From Bordetella genomosp. 10 (lineage in GTDB: Bacteria; Pseudomonadota; Gammaproteobacteria; Burkholderiales; Burkholderiaceae_B): a stretch of DNA of 64,000 bases. The stretch lies in assembly GCF_002261225.1 (NCBI RefSeq), contig NZ_NEVM01000005.1:930001-994000 (forward strand), in the 5' to 3' direction. The notes beneath the pieces are model-generated. The model was not told where the DNA came from. It did not search any database and was given only the letters and a program-made list of their open reading frames with translations. Position numbers and translations under genes: made by a program. How positions within the stretch are numbered: the stretch's first letter is position 1; the number at the start of each line of letters is the position of its first letter. Below, one piece after another: positions 11,268-21,239 of this stretch.

Positions 11268-12203
11268 TCAATTGCCTCCGAGCAGCGCCAGCGCGGCGTC
11301 CAGGGAAGCCGGATCGGTGATGGCCAGGCCCGTCAGTTCGCCGTCGATGCGCTTGACCAGGCCCGCCAGCACCTTGCCGGGGCCGCATTCGACCACGTGG
11401 GTGACGCCCTGCTCCTTGATGGCGCGGATGGTTTCCACCCAACGCACGGGATGCCAGGCCTGGCGCACCAGCGCATCGCGGATGGACGCGGGATCGCTCG
11501 GCGCCAGCACGTCGACGTTGTTGATGACGGGAATGGCGGGCGCGCTGACGATGACGTCGTTCAAGGCCTTGGACAGCACCGCCGCGGCGGGCTCCAGCAG
11601 GCTGGAATGGAAAGGCGCCGAAACCGGCAGCAGGATGGCGCGCTTGGCGCCGGCCGCCTTCGCCGCTTCGCAGGCGCGCTCGACCGCCGCCTTGTGGCCG
11701 GCGATCACGACCTGGGCCGGGGCGTTGAAATTGACGGCTTCCACCACCTCGCCCTGCGCGCCCTGCGCACAGGCGGCGCGGACCGCGTCGTCGTCCAGGC
11801 CGAGAATGGCGGCCATGGCGCCCGTGCCCACCGGCACGGCGGCCTGCATGGCGTCGGCGCGGATGCGCACCAGGCGCACGGCGTCATCGAGCTGCAGGGC
11901 GCCGGCCGCGGTCAGCGCGGCGTATTCGCCCAGGCTGTGGCCGGCGACCACTTCCGGCAGCGGACCGCCGGCGGCGCGCCAGGCGGCGAAGAAGGCCACG
12001 CCGGCCGTCAGCATGGCGGGCTGGGTATTGGTGGTGAGGTTGAGCTGGTCCGCGGGCCCCTGGCCGATGAGCGCGCCCAGGTCCTGCCCCAGGGCGGCGC
12101 TGGCGCGCGCGACCGTGTCGGCGACGGCGGCGTTGCCGGCCCAGGCATCGAGCATGCCTACCGATTGAGAACCCTGTCCGGGAAATACAAAAGCGATTTT
12201 CAT
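11268..12203 (-). CDS. fabD: Malonyl-CoA:ACP transacylase
   Basis: Transfers malonyl from CoA to ACP. The 311-residue protein begins MKIAFVFPGQGSQ, with the catalytic Ser in GHSLGEYAAL (about residue 92) and the catalytic His in PFHSSLL (about 200). These are standard acyltransferase-fold features. It lies between fabH and fabG with short gaps, consistent with co-transcription. Confidence 0.97.
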   Translation of the reverse strand: MKIAFVFPGQGSQSVGMLDAWAGNAAVADTVARASAALGQDLGALIGQGPADQLNLTTNTQPAMLTAGVAFFAAWRAAGGPLPEVVAGHSLGEYAALTAAGALQLDDAVRLVRIRADAMQAAVPVGTGAMAAILGLDDDAVRAACAQGAQGEVVEAVNFNAPAQVVIAGHKAAVERACEAAKAAGAKRAILLPVSAPFHSSLLEPAAAVLSKALNDVIVSAPAIPVINNVDVLAPSDPASIRDALVRQAWHPVRWVETIRAIKEQGVTHVVECGPGKVLAGLVKRIDGELTGLAITDPASLDAALALLGGN

Positions 12204-12216
12204 CTTTTTGGCGGGA

Positions 12217-13221
12217 TTACCGTTTCGTGGCTGTCATTCTGGCAAGGACCGAGCCCCAGGTAAAGCCGCCGCCCACGCCTTGCATGAGCACGGTGCACCC
12301 CGGCTGGATGCGGCCTTCGCGGCACGCGGCGTCCAGGGCCAGCGGCACGCTGGCGGCCGAGGTGTTCGCATGGCGATCCACCGTGACGACCAGCTTTTCG
12401 GCGGGCAGGCCGAGTTTACGGGCCAGGAAATTGAGAATGCGCAGATTGGCCTGGTGCGGGATCAGCAGGTCGATATCGCCGAGCGTGACGCCCGCTTCCT
12501 CGCAGACGTCGCGGGCGGAGCGGTCGAGCACCGTCACGGCCTGCTTGAATACGGCCTGGCCGTCCATGCGCAGGAAGGGATCGCCGACCACTTCGCCATA
12601 GGCCACGTTGCCGGCCGCGCAAAGAATCTTGGTCTGGCTGCCGTCGGCGCGCAATTGCGCGGCGAGGATGCCGGGCTCGGCCGCGGCGCTCAACACCACG
12701 GCGCCGGCGCCGTCGCCGAACAGCACGCAGGTGGAGCGGTCGTTCCAGTCGAGAATGCGGGAGAAGACTTCCGCGCCGATCACCAGCGCATGGCGGGCGC
12801 GGCCGGTGCGCACGAAGCTGTCGGCGGTGGTGAGGGCGTAGACGAAGCCGCTGCACACGGCCTGCACGTCGAAGGCCGCGCCGTTGCGGATGCCGAGCTT
12901 GTCCTGCACCAGGCAGGCGGTGCTGGGGAAGACGAAATCGGGCGTGGACGTGGCGACGATGACCAGGTCGATATCGCCCGGCTGCAGGCCGGCGTCCTCG
13001 ATCGCGCGGCGCGCTGCCTCCGAGGCCAGGGTGCTGGTGGTGACGCCGCGCTCGGCCAGGTGGCGCTGGCGGATGCCCGTGCGCTCGACGATCCACTCGT
13101 CCGACGTGGCGATGTCGCGCTGGGCCAGCTCCGCCGCCAACTCGTCGTTGGAAACCACGCGCGGGGGCAGATAGCTGCCCGTGCCGGTGATCGCGGAATA
13201 CTGCAAGGAATTCTGTTTCAA
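12217..13221 (-). CDS. fabH: 3-oxoacyl-[acyl-carrier-protein] synthase III
   Basis: KAS III starts fatty acid synthesis by condensing acetyl-CoA with malonyl-ACP. The thiolase-fold protein has the nucleophile Cys in [11 protein letters not shown], His in [10 protein letters not shown] and Asn in HANTSAAS. No ATG is present at the 5' end. A TTG at 13221 overlaps the plsX stop and has GGGAG seven bases upstream, giving 334 residues. A TTG at 13206 would give 329 residues, equally compatible with the family length. plsX-fabH-fabD order is conserved. Confidence 0.94.
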   Translation of the reverse strand: MKQNSLQYSAITGTGSYLPPRVVSNDELAAELAQRDIATSDEWIVERTGIRQRHLAERGVTTSTLASEAARRAIEDAGLQPGDIDLVIVATSTPDFVFPSTACLVQDKLGIRNGAAFDVQAVCSGFVYALTTADSFVRTGRARHALVIGAEVFSRILDWNDRSTCVLFGDGAGAVVLSAAAEPGILAAQLRADGSQTKILCAAGNVAYGEVVGDPFLRMDGQAVFKQAVTVLDRSARDVCEEAGVTLGDIDLLIPHQANLRILNFLARKLGLPAEKLVVTVDRHANTSAASVPLALDAACREGRIQPGCTVLMQGVGGGFTWGSVLARMTATKR

Positions 13222-14282
13222 GCGGAGTCTCCCGCCGCGCGCGGCAATGCCGTCGCCACGTTGTTGGTATGCACGCTCTGGTGGATCTGCGCCACGCTTT
13301 GCATGATGCGTTCCAGCAGCCTGCTGGCCACCGCCTCGCGCGCGCGCTGCAAGGCGAAGCCGAAGGCATAGACGTCGGCCGAGCCGTGGCTCTTGATGAC
13401 CACCCCGCGCAGCCCCAGCAGCGCCGCGCCGTTGTAGCGGCGATTGTCGACGCGGCGGCGCAGGCGGTTGAGGACGGGCGACGCGATGGCGCCCGCCAGC
13501 AGGGTGATGAGGTTGCGTTTGAATTCCTCGCGGATGACGCTGCTCATCATCTTGGCGAGGCCTTCGATGGACTTCAGCACCACGTTGCCGACGAAGCCGT
13601 CGCAAACGACGACGTCGACCGTGCCCTTGAAGATGTCGTTCCCCTCCACGTTGCCGTGGAAGTTCAGCGGACTGGCGCGCAGCAGCTCGGCGGCTTCCTT
13701 CACCACCTCGTTGCCCTTGATCACTTCCTCGCCGATGTTCAGCAGGCCGACCTTGGGCCGCTCGCAATGATCGAGCGCCTGCGCCAGCGCGGTGCCCATG
13801 ATGGCGAACTGCAGCAGGTGCTCGGCCGTGCAATCGACGTTCGCGCCCAGGTCCAGCACCGTGGTAGCGCGGCCTTCCTGGTTGGGAATGGACGTGGCGA
13901 TGGCCGGCCGGTCGATGCCGTCCATCGTCTTCAGCACGTAGCGCGTGATCGCCATCCAGGCGCCGGTATTGCCGGCGGACACGCAGGCGTCGGCGCGGCC
14001 GTCCTTGACCGCCTGGGCAGCCAGGCGCATGGACGAATCCTTTTTGCGGCGCAGCGCGACCTCGACCGGATCGTCCATCGTGACGACCTCGGAGGCCGGC
14101 ACGATTTCGATCCGGTCGCGCGGCACGTCCCGCGACGCGCCCAATGCCTTTTCGATGGCATCGGGCACGCCGACCAGCAGCAGCCGGGCGTCGGGAAATT
14201 GCCGGGCGAACGCGATGGACGCGGGTATGGTGGTGGGCAGGCCTATATCGCCGCCCATGCAGTCAATGGCGATGCGTATCAC
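13218..14282 (-). CDS. plsX: Phosphate acyltransferase PlsX
   Basis: PlsX makes acyl-phosphate from acyl-ACP for phospholipid synthesis by the PlsX-PlsY route. The protein starts (GTG) [11 protein letters not shown], the conserved N-terminus of the family, and is about 354 residues. It includes the typical NIGEE and GFVGNV stretches. An in-frame TTG three codons upstream is an alternative start. The stop overlaps the fabH start. rpmF lies directly upstream in the same direction, as in E. coli and many betaproteobacteria. Confidence 0.96.
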   Translation of the reverse strand: MIRIAIDCMGGDIGLPTTIPASIAFARQFPDARLLLVGVPDAIEKALGASRDVPRDRIEIVPASEVVTMDDPVEVALRRKKDSSMRLAAQAVKDGRADACVSAGNTGAWMAITRYVLKTMDGIDRPAIATSIPNQEGRATTVLDLGANVDCTAEHLLQFAIMGTALAQALDHCERPKVGLLNIGEEVIKGNEVVKEAAELLRASPLNFHGNVEGNDIFKGTVDVVVCDGFVGNVVLKSIEGLAKMMSSVIREEFKRNLITLLAGAIASPVLNRLRRRVDNRRYNGAALLGLRGVVIKSHGSADVYAFGFALQRAREAVASRLLERIMQSVAQIHQSVHTNNVATALPRAAGDSA

Positions 14283-14341
14283 GGGTGCCAAGTATCAGCG
14301 CCAGCCTAAACGAACAGTCCGGTCACGCGTTACGCGGTGAC

Positions 14342-14524
14342 TTACTCGTCGTTCTTGGTCTTGATGACCTTGCGGCCACGGTAGAAACCGTTGGGGCTGA
14401 TGTGGTGACGCAGGTGCGTTTCGCCCGTGTTCGGCTCGATCGCGGTCGACGGAGCGGCCAGGAAATCGTGCGAGCGGTGCATGCCGCGCTTGGAGGGGGA
14501 CTTCTTGTTTTGTTGAACAGCCAT
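14342..14524 (-). CDS. rpmF: 50S ribosomal protein L32
   Basis: Small basic protein of the large ribosomal subunit. The 60 residues start [17 protein letters not shown] and end KVIKTKNDE, with the family's conserved [19 protein letters not shown] precedes the ATG by five bases, which fixes the start even though the frame is open further upstream. The yceD-rpmF-plsX order is the standard one. Confidence 0.98.
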   Translation of the reverse strand: MAVQQNKKSPSKRGMHRSHDFLAAPSTAIEPNTGETHLRHHISPNGFYRGRKVIKTKNDE

Positions 14525-14577
14525 GATGACTCCTAGAATCGGGCCGCATTGTACGCGATGCAGCCCGAATGTTGATC

Positions 14578-15237
14578 TCAATCTTTGTGCTTCAGTTTTT
14601 CCAGCACCGCGAACGGCGATGGACGCTTGACAGGTTCGGATTTTTCCTGGCCTGCCTGTCCCGCCGCGCCCGGGCAGACTTCATGCCTGGGCACGTAGGG
14701 GATATTCAAAATCAATTCATCCTCAACCTGGGACAGCACGTCGAAACGCTGCGATCCCACTACTTTCTCGGGGGCGGCCGCGCCGGAACCCGGCTCGCCG
14801 TCCTCTTCTTCATCCTCGTCGTCGCGGCCATCGTAGCCGCCGTCGTCCAGTTCGGACTCGTTGCGCACCAATTGCAGCAATACTTCCGCATCGATGGGAA
14901 ACGCAAAAGGCTCCATGCAACGCTGGCAGATCAGCACCGGACTGGCCTGCACCCGCAGTTCCAGCAAGGGCTCGTCCATCGCGCCGCGCAGGCCCCGCAA
15001 CTGCCAATGCACTTCGCCGCTCGCGTCGTCGGGCTGCTTGGGCAGCCCCTCGACCGCGCGCAGCATGCGCGCCAACGGCACGCTGCCTTCGGCCTGCTTG
15101 CCCAGGCGAACGAACTCGAACGCGTCGATGATGCCGGCCGGCTGCTTTTTCATCGCTTCTCTCGATGGCGCTTTCGACCCACCCGCGGCCTGCCGCGCCG
15201 CCGCTTCCGTAGCGGCGCCCTTGCCGGACCCGGCCAT
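14578..15237 (-). CDS. yceD: DUF177 domain protein (YceD-like, 23S rRNA accumulation)
   Basis: Members of this family are found upstream of rpmF and are needed for normal 23S rRNA levels. The protein of about 219 residues has the family's Cys pair in [10 protein letters not shown] and a second in VCPG near the end. An acidic region rich in Asp and Glu lies around residues 155-175. The ATG at 15237 has AAGGTGA four bases upstream; an ATG at 15255 would add six residues. Gene order is the main evidence together with the CQRCM motif. Confidence 0.85.
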   Translation of the reverse strand: MAGSGKGAATEAAARQAAGGSKAPSREAMKKQPAGIIDAFEFVRLGKQAEGSVPLARMLRAVEGLPKQPDDASGEVHWQLRGLRGAMDEPLLELRVQASPVLICQRCMEPFAFPIDAEVLLQLVRNESELDDGGYDGRDDEDEEEDGEPGSGAAAPEKVVGSQRFDVLSQVEDELILNIPYVPRHEVCPGAAGQAGQEKSEPVKRPSPFAVLEKLKHKD

Positions 15238-15405
15238 GGCTTCACCTTTATACATTCGCGGCCTGCTCCGCTCGCTATGCCGCCGTATCGCTCACTGCAT
15301 ACCGCTCACCGCGTACCGCATACCGATTTCTACGCAGAAACCGCGAGGAAAATCCCGCGAAACGTTAGATAATACTGTGACTTACGTCATAACGTCAAAC
15401 CAAGC

Positions 15406-16017
15406 ATGACTATTTCCCCACGCCGCCTGATCCTCGCCTCGACCTCCAAATACCGCCGGGAACTGCTGTCGCGCCTGCGGCTGCCCTTCGACGTCGTCCC
15501 GCCCCTGGTCGACGAAACGCCGGCGCCCGGCGAAGCGCCGGCCGACCTGGCCGTGCGGCTGTCCCTGGCCAAGGCCGAGGCCGTGGCGCGGCAGCACCCC
15601 GGCGCCGTCGTCATCGGCTCGGACCAGGTGGCGACGGTCGACGGCACGCCGATCGGCAAGCCTGGGGATTTCGTCGGCGCCCAGCGCCAGTTGCGCAGCC
15701 TGTCGGGCCGCGAAGTGGCGTTCCATTCGGCCCTGGCCGTGACCGACGGAGAGCGCGTCGCCCATGCGGACATCGTCACCCGCTGCCGCTTCCGCGAGCT
15801 TTCCGACGCCGCCATCGACGCCTACCTGCTGGCGGAATCCCCCTACGACACCGCCGGCAGCGCCAAGGCGGAAAGCCTGGGCATCGCGCTGATGGAGAGC
15901 ATACAGAGCGACGATCCTACCGCCATCATCGGGCTGCCGCTCATCGCCCTGACCAGCATGCTGACGCTGTTCGGCCTGGACCCGTTGACGGCCGGCCACG
16001 GCGGAGCGGCGCAATGA
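15406..16017 (+). CDS. maf: Maf family nucleotide pyrophosphatase (YceF type)
   Basis: Maf proteins hydrolyse non-canonical or methylated nucleoside triphosphates (the YceF type prefers m7GTP) and thus act in house-cleaning. The 203-residue protein opens RRLILASTSKYRRELL, the typical N-terminal loop, followed by DETP and the catalytic Asp in IGSDQVA. It ends with the IIGLPL segment. It is divergent from yceD, with a 168-bp shared promoter region. Its stop overlaps the following methyltransferase gene as ATGA. Confidence 0.92.
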   Translation: MTISPRRLILASTSKYRRELLSRLRLPFDVVPPLVDETPAPGEAPADLAVRLSLAKAEAVARQHPGAVVIGSDQVATVDGTPIGKPGDFVGAQRQLRSLSGREVAFHSALAVTDGERVAHADIVTRCRFRELSDAAIDAYLLAESPYDTAGSAKAESLGIALMESIQSDDPTAIIGLPLIALTSMLTLFGLDPLTAGHGGAAQ

Positions 16018-16808
16018 GCGCGGCCGGACACGCGGCGGAGGGGAAAGCGACGGCAGAGAACGCCACGGCGGCCCAGGCGCGCGGGCAAGGCGGCGGCGAA
16101 CCCGGCACCCTGCACCTGATTCCCGTCGGCCTGGGCGATGCGCCGCCCGACCGCTGGCTGCCCGCCGAAGCGCGCGGCCTGGCCGCCCGCCTGGACTGCT
16201 ACATCGCCGAGAACGCCAAGACGGCGCGCGCCTTCCTGAAGCAGATCGGCACGCTGCGGCCGCTGCAGGAGATCGCCATCCATACGCTGGGCGAGAAGAC
16301 CAGCGCCGCCGAGATCGACGGCTGGCTGCGGCCCTTGCGCCAGGGCGGGGAAATCGGCCTGGTCTCCGAGGCGGGCTGCCCGGCGGTCGCCGACCCGGGC
16401 GCGCGCGTGGCCGACGCCGCGCATCGCATGGGCCTGCGGGTCCGTCCCTGGGTGGGGCCGTCCTCCATTCTGCTGGGCCTGATGGCCAGCGGGCTGGACG
16501 GACAGCGATTCGCCTTCCATGGCTATGCGCCCGTGGAGCCCGGCGAGCGGGCGCGCCAGTTGCGCGCCTGGGAACAGTTGTCAGCGCGCAACAACCAGAC
16601 GCAGATGCTGATCGAAACGCCCTATCGGAACGCCGCCATGTTCGCCACCCTGCTGGCGAGCCTGCGCGGCGACACCCGGCTGTGCGTGGCCCGGTCCCTG
16701 ACCACGGACGACGAATGGGTGCGCACGGCGACGATCGCCGACTGGAAGTCCCGTCCGGCGCCGGACCTGGACAAGAAGCCGACGCTGTTCCTTTATCTGG
16801 CCCGATGA
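16014..16808 (+). CDS. SAM-dependent methyltransferase, tetrapyrrole methylase fold (RsmI-like)
   Basis: The 264-residue protein has an Ala/Gly-rich N-terminus of about 30 residues. The tetrapyrrole-methylase fold follows, with a first strand GTLHLIPVGLGD, the SEAGCPAVADPG loop and VGPSSILLGLMASG. This recalls RsmI, the 16S rRNA C1402 2'-O-methyltransferase. However, the canonical TPIGNL loop is replaced by PVGLGDAPP, so it belongs to a separate RsmI-like subfamily whose substrate I cannot name. It is coupled to maf upstream and to the amidase downstream by ATGA overlaps. Confidence 0.82.
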   Translation: MSAAGHAAEGKATAENATAAQARGQGGGEPGTLHLIPVGLGDAPPDRWLPAEARGLAARLDCYIAENAKTARAFLKQIGTLRPLQEIAIHTLGEKTSAAEIDGWLRPLRQGGEIGLVSEAGCPAVADPGARVADAAHRMGLRVRPWVGPSSILLGLMASGLDGQRFAFHGYAPVEPGERARQLRAWEQLSARNNQTQMLIETPYRNAAMFATLLASLRGDTRLCVARSLTTDDEWVRTATIADWKSRPAPDLDKKPTLFLYLAR

Positions 16809-17758
16809 CGGCGCGCCCGATGACGACGCGGAAGCATTTTCGCGCCGGCCGCCGCGCGGCGCTGGCCCTGCTGGGCGCGGGCGCGCTGGCGCTTGCCGGC
16901 TGCGCGCAGCGCTGGCCGGCGGGACTGGACGTCGACACGTCGATCACGGCCCTCAGCCAGGACAGCCGGGTGCGCTTCATCGTGCTGCACTACACCGACG
17001 GCGACGAAGCCGTCTCCCTGCGCACGCTCTCGCGCGGCGACGTCAGCGCCCACTACCTGGTCAGCGACGAGGAAACCGGCGGCGGCCGGGTGCGCGTCTA
17101 CAACCTGGTGCCCGAGGACCGCAACGCCTGGCACGCGGGCGAAAGTAGCTGGTTCGGCCGCACCGCCCTGAACAACGCCTCCATCGGCATCGAGATCACC
17201 AACGAAGGCCCCCTGCCCGGCAGCGCGGACCAGCCGCCGGCGCCGGCGGTCCCGGCACAGCCCGCGCCCGCGCTGTCCGCGCAGGGACAACAGCCCGCCG
17301 GGCAGGCCCCGGCGTGGCGGCCGCCGCGTTGGCAGCCCTATACGGAAGACCAGATCCGCGCCGTCATCCTGCTGGTGCGCGACATTGCCCGGCGCCACGG
17401 GGTGCGGCCGGAGAACATCGTCGGCCACAGCGACATCGCCCCGCAGCGCAAGACGGACCCCGGCCCCCTCTTTCCCTGGCGCCGGCTGGCCAAGGAAGGC
17501 CTGGGCCGCTGGTACGACGAAAGCGCCGCCCAGGCCGCCGCCCAGCGCTACGCGAGCGAGGGCCTGCCGGACGCCGGCTGGTTCCAGGCCGAACTGGCGC
17601 GCGTGGGCTACGACGCGCCGCGCACGGGCGTCTACGACGCCGCCACCACGCGCGTCATCGCCGCCTTCCAGATGCACTACCGCCCGGCCCGCTACGACGG
17701 CGTGGCCGACGCCGAGACGGCGGGCATCCTGAGCGTGCTGCCGGGCGAGAGCGAATAG
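16805..17758 (+). CDS. amiD: N-acetylmuramoyl-L-alanine amidase lipoprotein (AmiD-like)
   Basis: Zinc amidase that cuts the bond between MurNAc and the stem peptide; AmiD-type enzymes sit on the inner face of the outer membrane. The 317-residue product has a signal peptide with lipobox LAGC (Cys33). The amidase_2 domain has zinc ligands in VLHYTDG, AWHAG and the TDPGPLFPW region, and a C-terminal peptidoglycan-binding domain covers about residues 245-312. A Pro/Ala/Gln-rich stretch of about 40 residues interrupts the catalytic domain after ITNEGP. The start overlaps the methyltransferase stop; an ATG five codons on is also possible. Confidence 0.88.
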   Translation: MTARPMTTRKHFRAGRRAALALLGAGALALAGCAQRWPAGLDVDTSITALSQDSRVRFIVLHYTDGDEAVSLRTLSRGDVSAHYLVSDEETGGGRVRVYNLVPEDRNAWHAGESSWFGRTALNNASIGIEITNEGPLPGSADQPPAPAVPAQPAPALSAQGQQPAGQAPAWRPPRWQPYTEDQIRAVILLVRDIARRHGVRPENIVGHSDIAPQRKTDPGPLFPWRRLAKEGLGRWYDESAAQAAAQRYASEGLPDAGWFQAELARVGYDAPRTGVYDAATTRVIAAFQMHYRPARYDGVADAETAGILSVLPGESE

Positions 17759-17794
17759 GCGGAGGGCGAGTAAGCGGCGGGCGGCGCCCCCGCG

Positions 17795-18445
17795 TCACGC
17801 GGACCGCGTCCGCCTGGCGCGCGCCCACAGGACCACGCGCCAGGCCAGCAAGGCCAGCAATACCGCCCCATACCAGAGCGGCTGGGTGAAATCGTGCTTG
17901 CCCGCCTTGTGCCACCACAGGTGCAGCAGCGCCAGCAGGCCGACCAGGTAGACGGCGCGATGCAATCGCCCCCAGTTGCGCCCCAGGCGCCGCATCGCCG
18001 CCTGGAAGGACGTCAGGGCCAGGACCAGCAGCAGGACGAAGGCCAGGAAACCGACCAGGATGAAGGGCCGCTGCCCCACGTCCTCGACCATGGACGCCGG
18101 ATCGAATCCGCGATCCCAGCCGGCCCAGGACAGGAAATGCAGCAGGCCATAGAAGAACGTGAACAGGCCGCACATGCGCCGCACCCGCAGCAGGGCCGGC
18201 TGGTCCAGCAGGCGCCGCAAGGGCGTGATGGACAAGGTCACCAGCAGGCAGACGAAGGTCCAGGTGCCCGCCGAACGGGTCAGGAACTCGACCGGATTGG
18301 CCGTCAGGCCGTCGTTCATCCCCAGCCAGACCCAGCGCAGCACGGGCGCCAGCCCCAGCAGGAACAACAAGGGCTTGAAGCGGCCGACCTGGCGCGCGGT
18401 CCATGGCCGCCGCGCGGCGCCGGACGGAGACAGATACGCCGACAT
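17795..18445 (-). CDS. msrQ: MsrPQ heme-binding membrane subunit MsrQ
   Basis: MsrQ is a heme b quinol oxidase-like membrane protein that passes electrons from the respiratory chain to MsrP for repair of methionine sulfoxide in periplasmic proteins. The 216-residue protein starts MSAYLSPSG and has about six membrane segments of the ferric-reductase-like type. Conserved His lie in LLHFLSW, RLHRAVYL and LLHLWWHK. It lies 13 bases downstream of msrP on the same strand and converges with the amidase gene. Confidence 0.93.
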   Translation of the reverse strand: MSAYLSPSGAARRPWTARQVGRFKPLLFLLGLAPVLRWVWLGMNDGLTANPVEFLTRSAGTWTFVCLLVTLSITPLRRLLDQPALLRVRRMCGLFTFFYGLLHFLSWAGWDRGFDPASMVEDVGQRPFILVGFLAFVLLLVLALTSFQAAMRRLGRNWGRLHRAVYLVGLLALLHLWWHKAGKHDFTQPLWYGAVLLALLAWRVVLWARARRTRSA

Positions 18446-18458
18446 CAATGCGCCGCCA

Positions 18459-19424
18459 TCAATAATTCGCGCGCAGGTCCATGCCCTGGTACAGCGACGC
18501 CACCTGGTCATAGCCGTTGAACATCAAGGTCTTGCGCTTGGGACTGAACAAGCCGTCGCCGATGCGCCGCTCCGTGGCCTGGCTCCAGCGCGGATGCGGC
18601 ACGTTGGGATTGACGTTGGCGTAGAAGCCATACTCGTTGGACGCGGCATCCATCCAGGAACTGACGGGCATTTTCTCGACCAGCCGGATCGCCACCAGCG
18701 ACTTGGCCGACTTGAAGCCGTACTTCCACGGCACGATCACGCGCACCGGCGCGCCGTTCTGGTTGGGCAGCACCTTGCCGTAGAGTCCGAAGGTCAGCAG
18801 GGCCAGCGGATGCATGGCCTCGTCCAGCCGCAGGCCTTCCGTATAAGGCCAGTTCAGCACGCCGCTGCGCAGGCCGGGCATGGTGTCGCGCTGCGCGACG
18901 CTGACGAATTGCACGAATTTGGCGTTGCCCGTGGGCTCGACCTGCTTGAGCAGCGCGGACAGGGAATAGCCGATCCAGGGGATGACCATGGACCAGCCCT
19001 CGACGCAGCGCAGGCGGTAGACCCGCTCTTCCTGCGGCGCCAGCTTGAGCAGTTCGTCGATGTCGAAGGTGCGCGGCTTGCCGACCTCGCCCTCGACGCG
19101 GAGGGTCCAGGGCCGCACCCTCAGCGCCTTGGCGTATTTGGCCGGATCGCCCTTGTCCAGGCCGAACTCGTAGTAATTGTTGTAGGACGTGATGTCGCCG
19201 TAGGACGTCTGCTTGTCCATGACGGTGTACTGGGCGTTGGCCGCCGAGGGCAAGGCCGGCAGGCCGTCCCCTTCCCCCTCCGCGCGCGCCGGCGGCGCCA
19301 AGCCCGCCGCGCCCAGGGCGGCCAGCCCCGCGCCCGCCCGGCCCAGCCAGGCGCGCCGCGCCCGCCAGACGGGTTCCGGGGTGATCTCCGAGGGAGGAAT
19401 GTCCGAAGGTTTACGTATGAGCAT
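18459..19424 (-). CDS. msrP: Protein-methionine-sulfoxide reductase catalytic subunit MsrP
   Basis: Periplasmic molybdopterin enzyme that reduces methionine sulfoxide in envelope proteins using electrons from MsrQ. The 321-residue protein starts [16 protein letters not shown], the family N-terminus. It carries a Tat-type signal with RRAWLGR and the sulfite-oxidase-like domain with the Mo-ligand Cys in [14 protein letters not shown]. Further conserved stretches follow ([13 protein letters not shown]). No metal or redox operator was recognised upstream. Confidence 0.95.
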   Translation of the reverse strand: MLIRKPSDIPPSEITPEPVWRARRAWLGRAGAGLAALGAAGLAPPARAEGEGDGLPALPSAANAQYTVMDKQTSYGDITSYNNYYEFGLDKGDPAKYAKALRVRPWTLRVEGEVGKPRTFDIDELLKLAPQEERVYRLRCVEGWSMVIPWIGYSLSALLKQVEPTGNAKFVQFVSVAQRDTMPGLRSGVLNWPYTEGLRLDEAMHPLALLTFGLYGKVLPNQNGAPVRVIVPWKYGFKSAKSLVAIRLVEKMPVSSWMDAASNEYGFYANVNPNVPHPRWSQATERRIGDGLFSPKRKTLMFNGYDQVASLYQGMDLRANY

Positions 19425-19611
19425 GGCTGCCGGCTCCAGAAAGCGCGTCCTCGCGGGGCGAGGCGCAGCGAAATATTTTCACCAAGACCTCCACTAGGAC
19501 CGGGCGGCCGGGCTGGACGTTCCCCTGGCGCGGTGCAAGCATGCGCCCCGGGCCCGGGCTCGTTTCACGCCCGGTTGACGCGACAGCCGCCCTGCCCTTC
19601 GTCCCTTGCCC

Positions 19612-20262
19612 TCAGTTCTTCGAGGCCAGCCAGGCGCCCAGCTCCGCCACCGTTTCCACGATCGCCTGGGGCGCGCAGCCTTCCAGTTCCTTGCGGGTGT
19701 GGGCGCCATAGGTGACGCCGACGCCGTGCACGGAGGCGTTGGCGGCCATCTGCAGGTCGTGCGAGGTGTCGCCTATCATGACCACGCGCTCCGGCAGCAC
19801 GTCCAGCTCCGCCATGATTTCGTGCAGCATGGCCGGATGCGGCTTGCTGAAGGTTTCGTCCGCCGTGCGGGTGGCGTGGAAGGCGTCGGCCAGGCCGCTG
19901 GCCGCCAGCGCCCGGTTCAGGCCGACCCGGCTCTTGCCGGTCGCCACCGCCAGCCGCACGTCGCGCCGCGCCAGGTCCTCCAGCATCTCCCGCACGCCCT
20001 CGAACAGCTTCAGTTCAGGATCCCGCAGCAGGTAGTTCACGCGGTAGCGCTCCAGGAAGCGGGGCATCATGGACTTCGGCAGGTCCGGCACGGCGTGGCG
20101 CAGCGCCCCCTCCAGGGACAGGCCGATGACCCAGCTCGCCTGCGAGGCCGACGGCACGGGCAGGTCCAGGTCCCGGCAGGCGCCCTGGATGGCGGCCACG
20201 ATATGGTGGGTCGAATCCATCAGCGTGCCGTCCCAGTCGAACACCACCAACGAATAAGCCAT
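19612..20262 (-). CDS. HAD-IA family phosphatase (phosphoglycolate phosphatase-like)
   Basis: The 216-residue protein begins MAYSLVVFDWDGTLMDS, with the HAD nucleophile in DWDGT, then the motif II Ser/Thr in VATGKS, Lys in SKPHP and the acidic pair in MIGDTSHD. It is of the Gph/PGP type, with a helical cap at residues 15-80. Substrate specificity cannot be set from sequence. It starts two bases after the rluC stop, so the two are almost certainly co-transcribed, a pairing common in betaproteobacteria. The 187-bp gap before msrP holds nothing clear. Confidence 0.88.
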   Translation of the reverse strand: MAYSLVVFDWDGTLMDSTHHIVAAIQGACRDLDLPVPSASQASWVIGLSLEGALRHAVPDLPKSMMPRFLERYRVNYLLRDPELKLFEGVREMLEDLARRDVRLAVATGKSRVGLNRALAASGLADAFHATRTADETFSKPHPAMLHEIMAELDVLPERVVMIGDTSHDLQMAANASVHGVGVTYGAHTRKELEGCAPQAIVETVAELGAWLASKN

Positions 20263-20264
20263 GG

Positions 20265-21239
20265 TCAAGCACTCTCCAGCGTTTTCAGTAATTGCACGCA
20301 AGCCTGCGGCAGCGGCGCGCGCAGGTCCAGCGTTTCCCCGGTAAGCGGGTGCGGAATGGTCAATTGGTGCGCATGCAGGAACATCCGGTTGAACCCCTGG
20401 CGCGCGAACGCGGCCCGGGTTTCATCGTCCCCGTATTTATCGTCGCCGACAATGGGAAAACCGCTGGACGCCAGGTGCACGCGGATCTGGTGGGTGCGGC
20501 CGGTGCGCAGTTCGGCCTCGACCAGGCTGTAGCGGCCGAAGCGCTGCTTGAGGGTGACGATGGTATGGGCGGCCTGCCCCTCGCGGTCCACGCGCACGCG
20601 CCGCTCGCCCGACGCCGTGGTCCACTTCAGCAAGGGCAGCTTGATGTGCTGGCGGTCGTTGACCCAGTCGCCCTGGACCAGCGCGTAGTAGCGCTTGCTG
20701 CCCAGCCCCTCGCGGAACATGCGATGCAGGCCCAGCAGGGCGTTGCGCTTCTTGGCGATCATCAGCAGGCCGGAGGTCTCGCGGTCCAGGCGGTGCGCCA
20801 GCTCCAGCATCGGCGCCTGGGGCCGGGCGGCGCGCAACCGCTCGATCACGCCGAAGGCCACGCCGCTGCCGCCGTGCACGGCGATGCCCGCCGGCTTGTC
20901 CACCACCAGCATGCCCTCGTCTTCATAGACCACGGGAAACTCGGCCGGCGGCACCGCGCGCGGCGCGTCGGCGGCCGGCAGGCGGAAAGGCGGCACGCGC
21001 ACGACGTCCCCTTTTCCCAGCCGATGGTCCGCCTGGATGCGTCCCTTGTTCACCCGCACGTTGCCGTCGCGGATCGCCTTGTACACATGGCTCTTGGGTA
21101 CGCCCTTGCACAGGCGGAACAGGAAATTGTCGACCCGCTGGCCGTCGTGCTCGTCGGTCACTTCGACCATGCGGACGGCCGCGGGCGCGCTCGGGGAAGT
21201 CCCAGGGGAGGATTCTTTGCGCATTGCGAAAAGCGGCAT
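20265..21239 (-). CDS. rluC: 23S rRNA pseudouridine synthase RluC
   Basis: RluC isomerises U955, U2504 and U2580 (E. coli numbering) of 23S rRNA to pseudouridine. The 324-residue protein has an N-terminal S4 RNA-binding domain (about residues 30-90, QRVDNFLFRLCKG). The RsuA/RluA catalytic domain contains Asp in HRLDRETSG and the GRTHQIRVHL motif. An ATG five codons downstream is an alternative start. It is divergent from rne, with 543 bp between them, the same arrangement as in E. coli. Confidence 0.93.
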   Translation of the reverse strand: MPLFAMRKESSPGTSPSAPAAVRMVEVTDEHDGQRVDNFLFRLCKGVPKSHVYKAIRDGNVRVNKGRIQADHRLGKGDVVRVPPFRLPAADAPRAVPPAEFPVVYEDEGMLVVDKPAGIAVHGGSGVAFGVIERLRAARPQAPMLELAHRLDRETSGLLMIAKKRNALLGLHRMFREGLGSKRYYALVQGDWVNDRQHIKLPLLKWTTASGERRVRVDREGQAAHTIVTLKQRFGRYSLVEAELRTGRTHQIRVHLASSGFPIVGDDKYGDDETRAAFARQGFNRMFLHAHQLTIPHPLTGETLDLRAPLPQACVQLLKTLESA

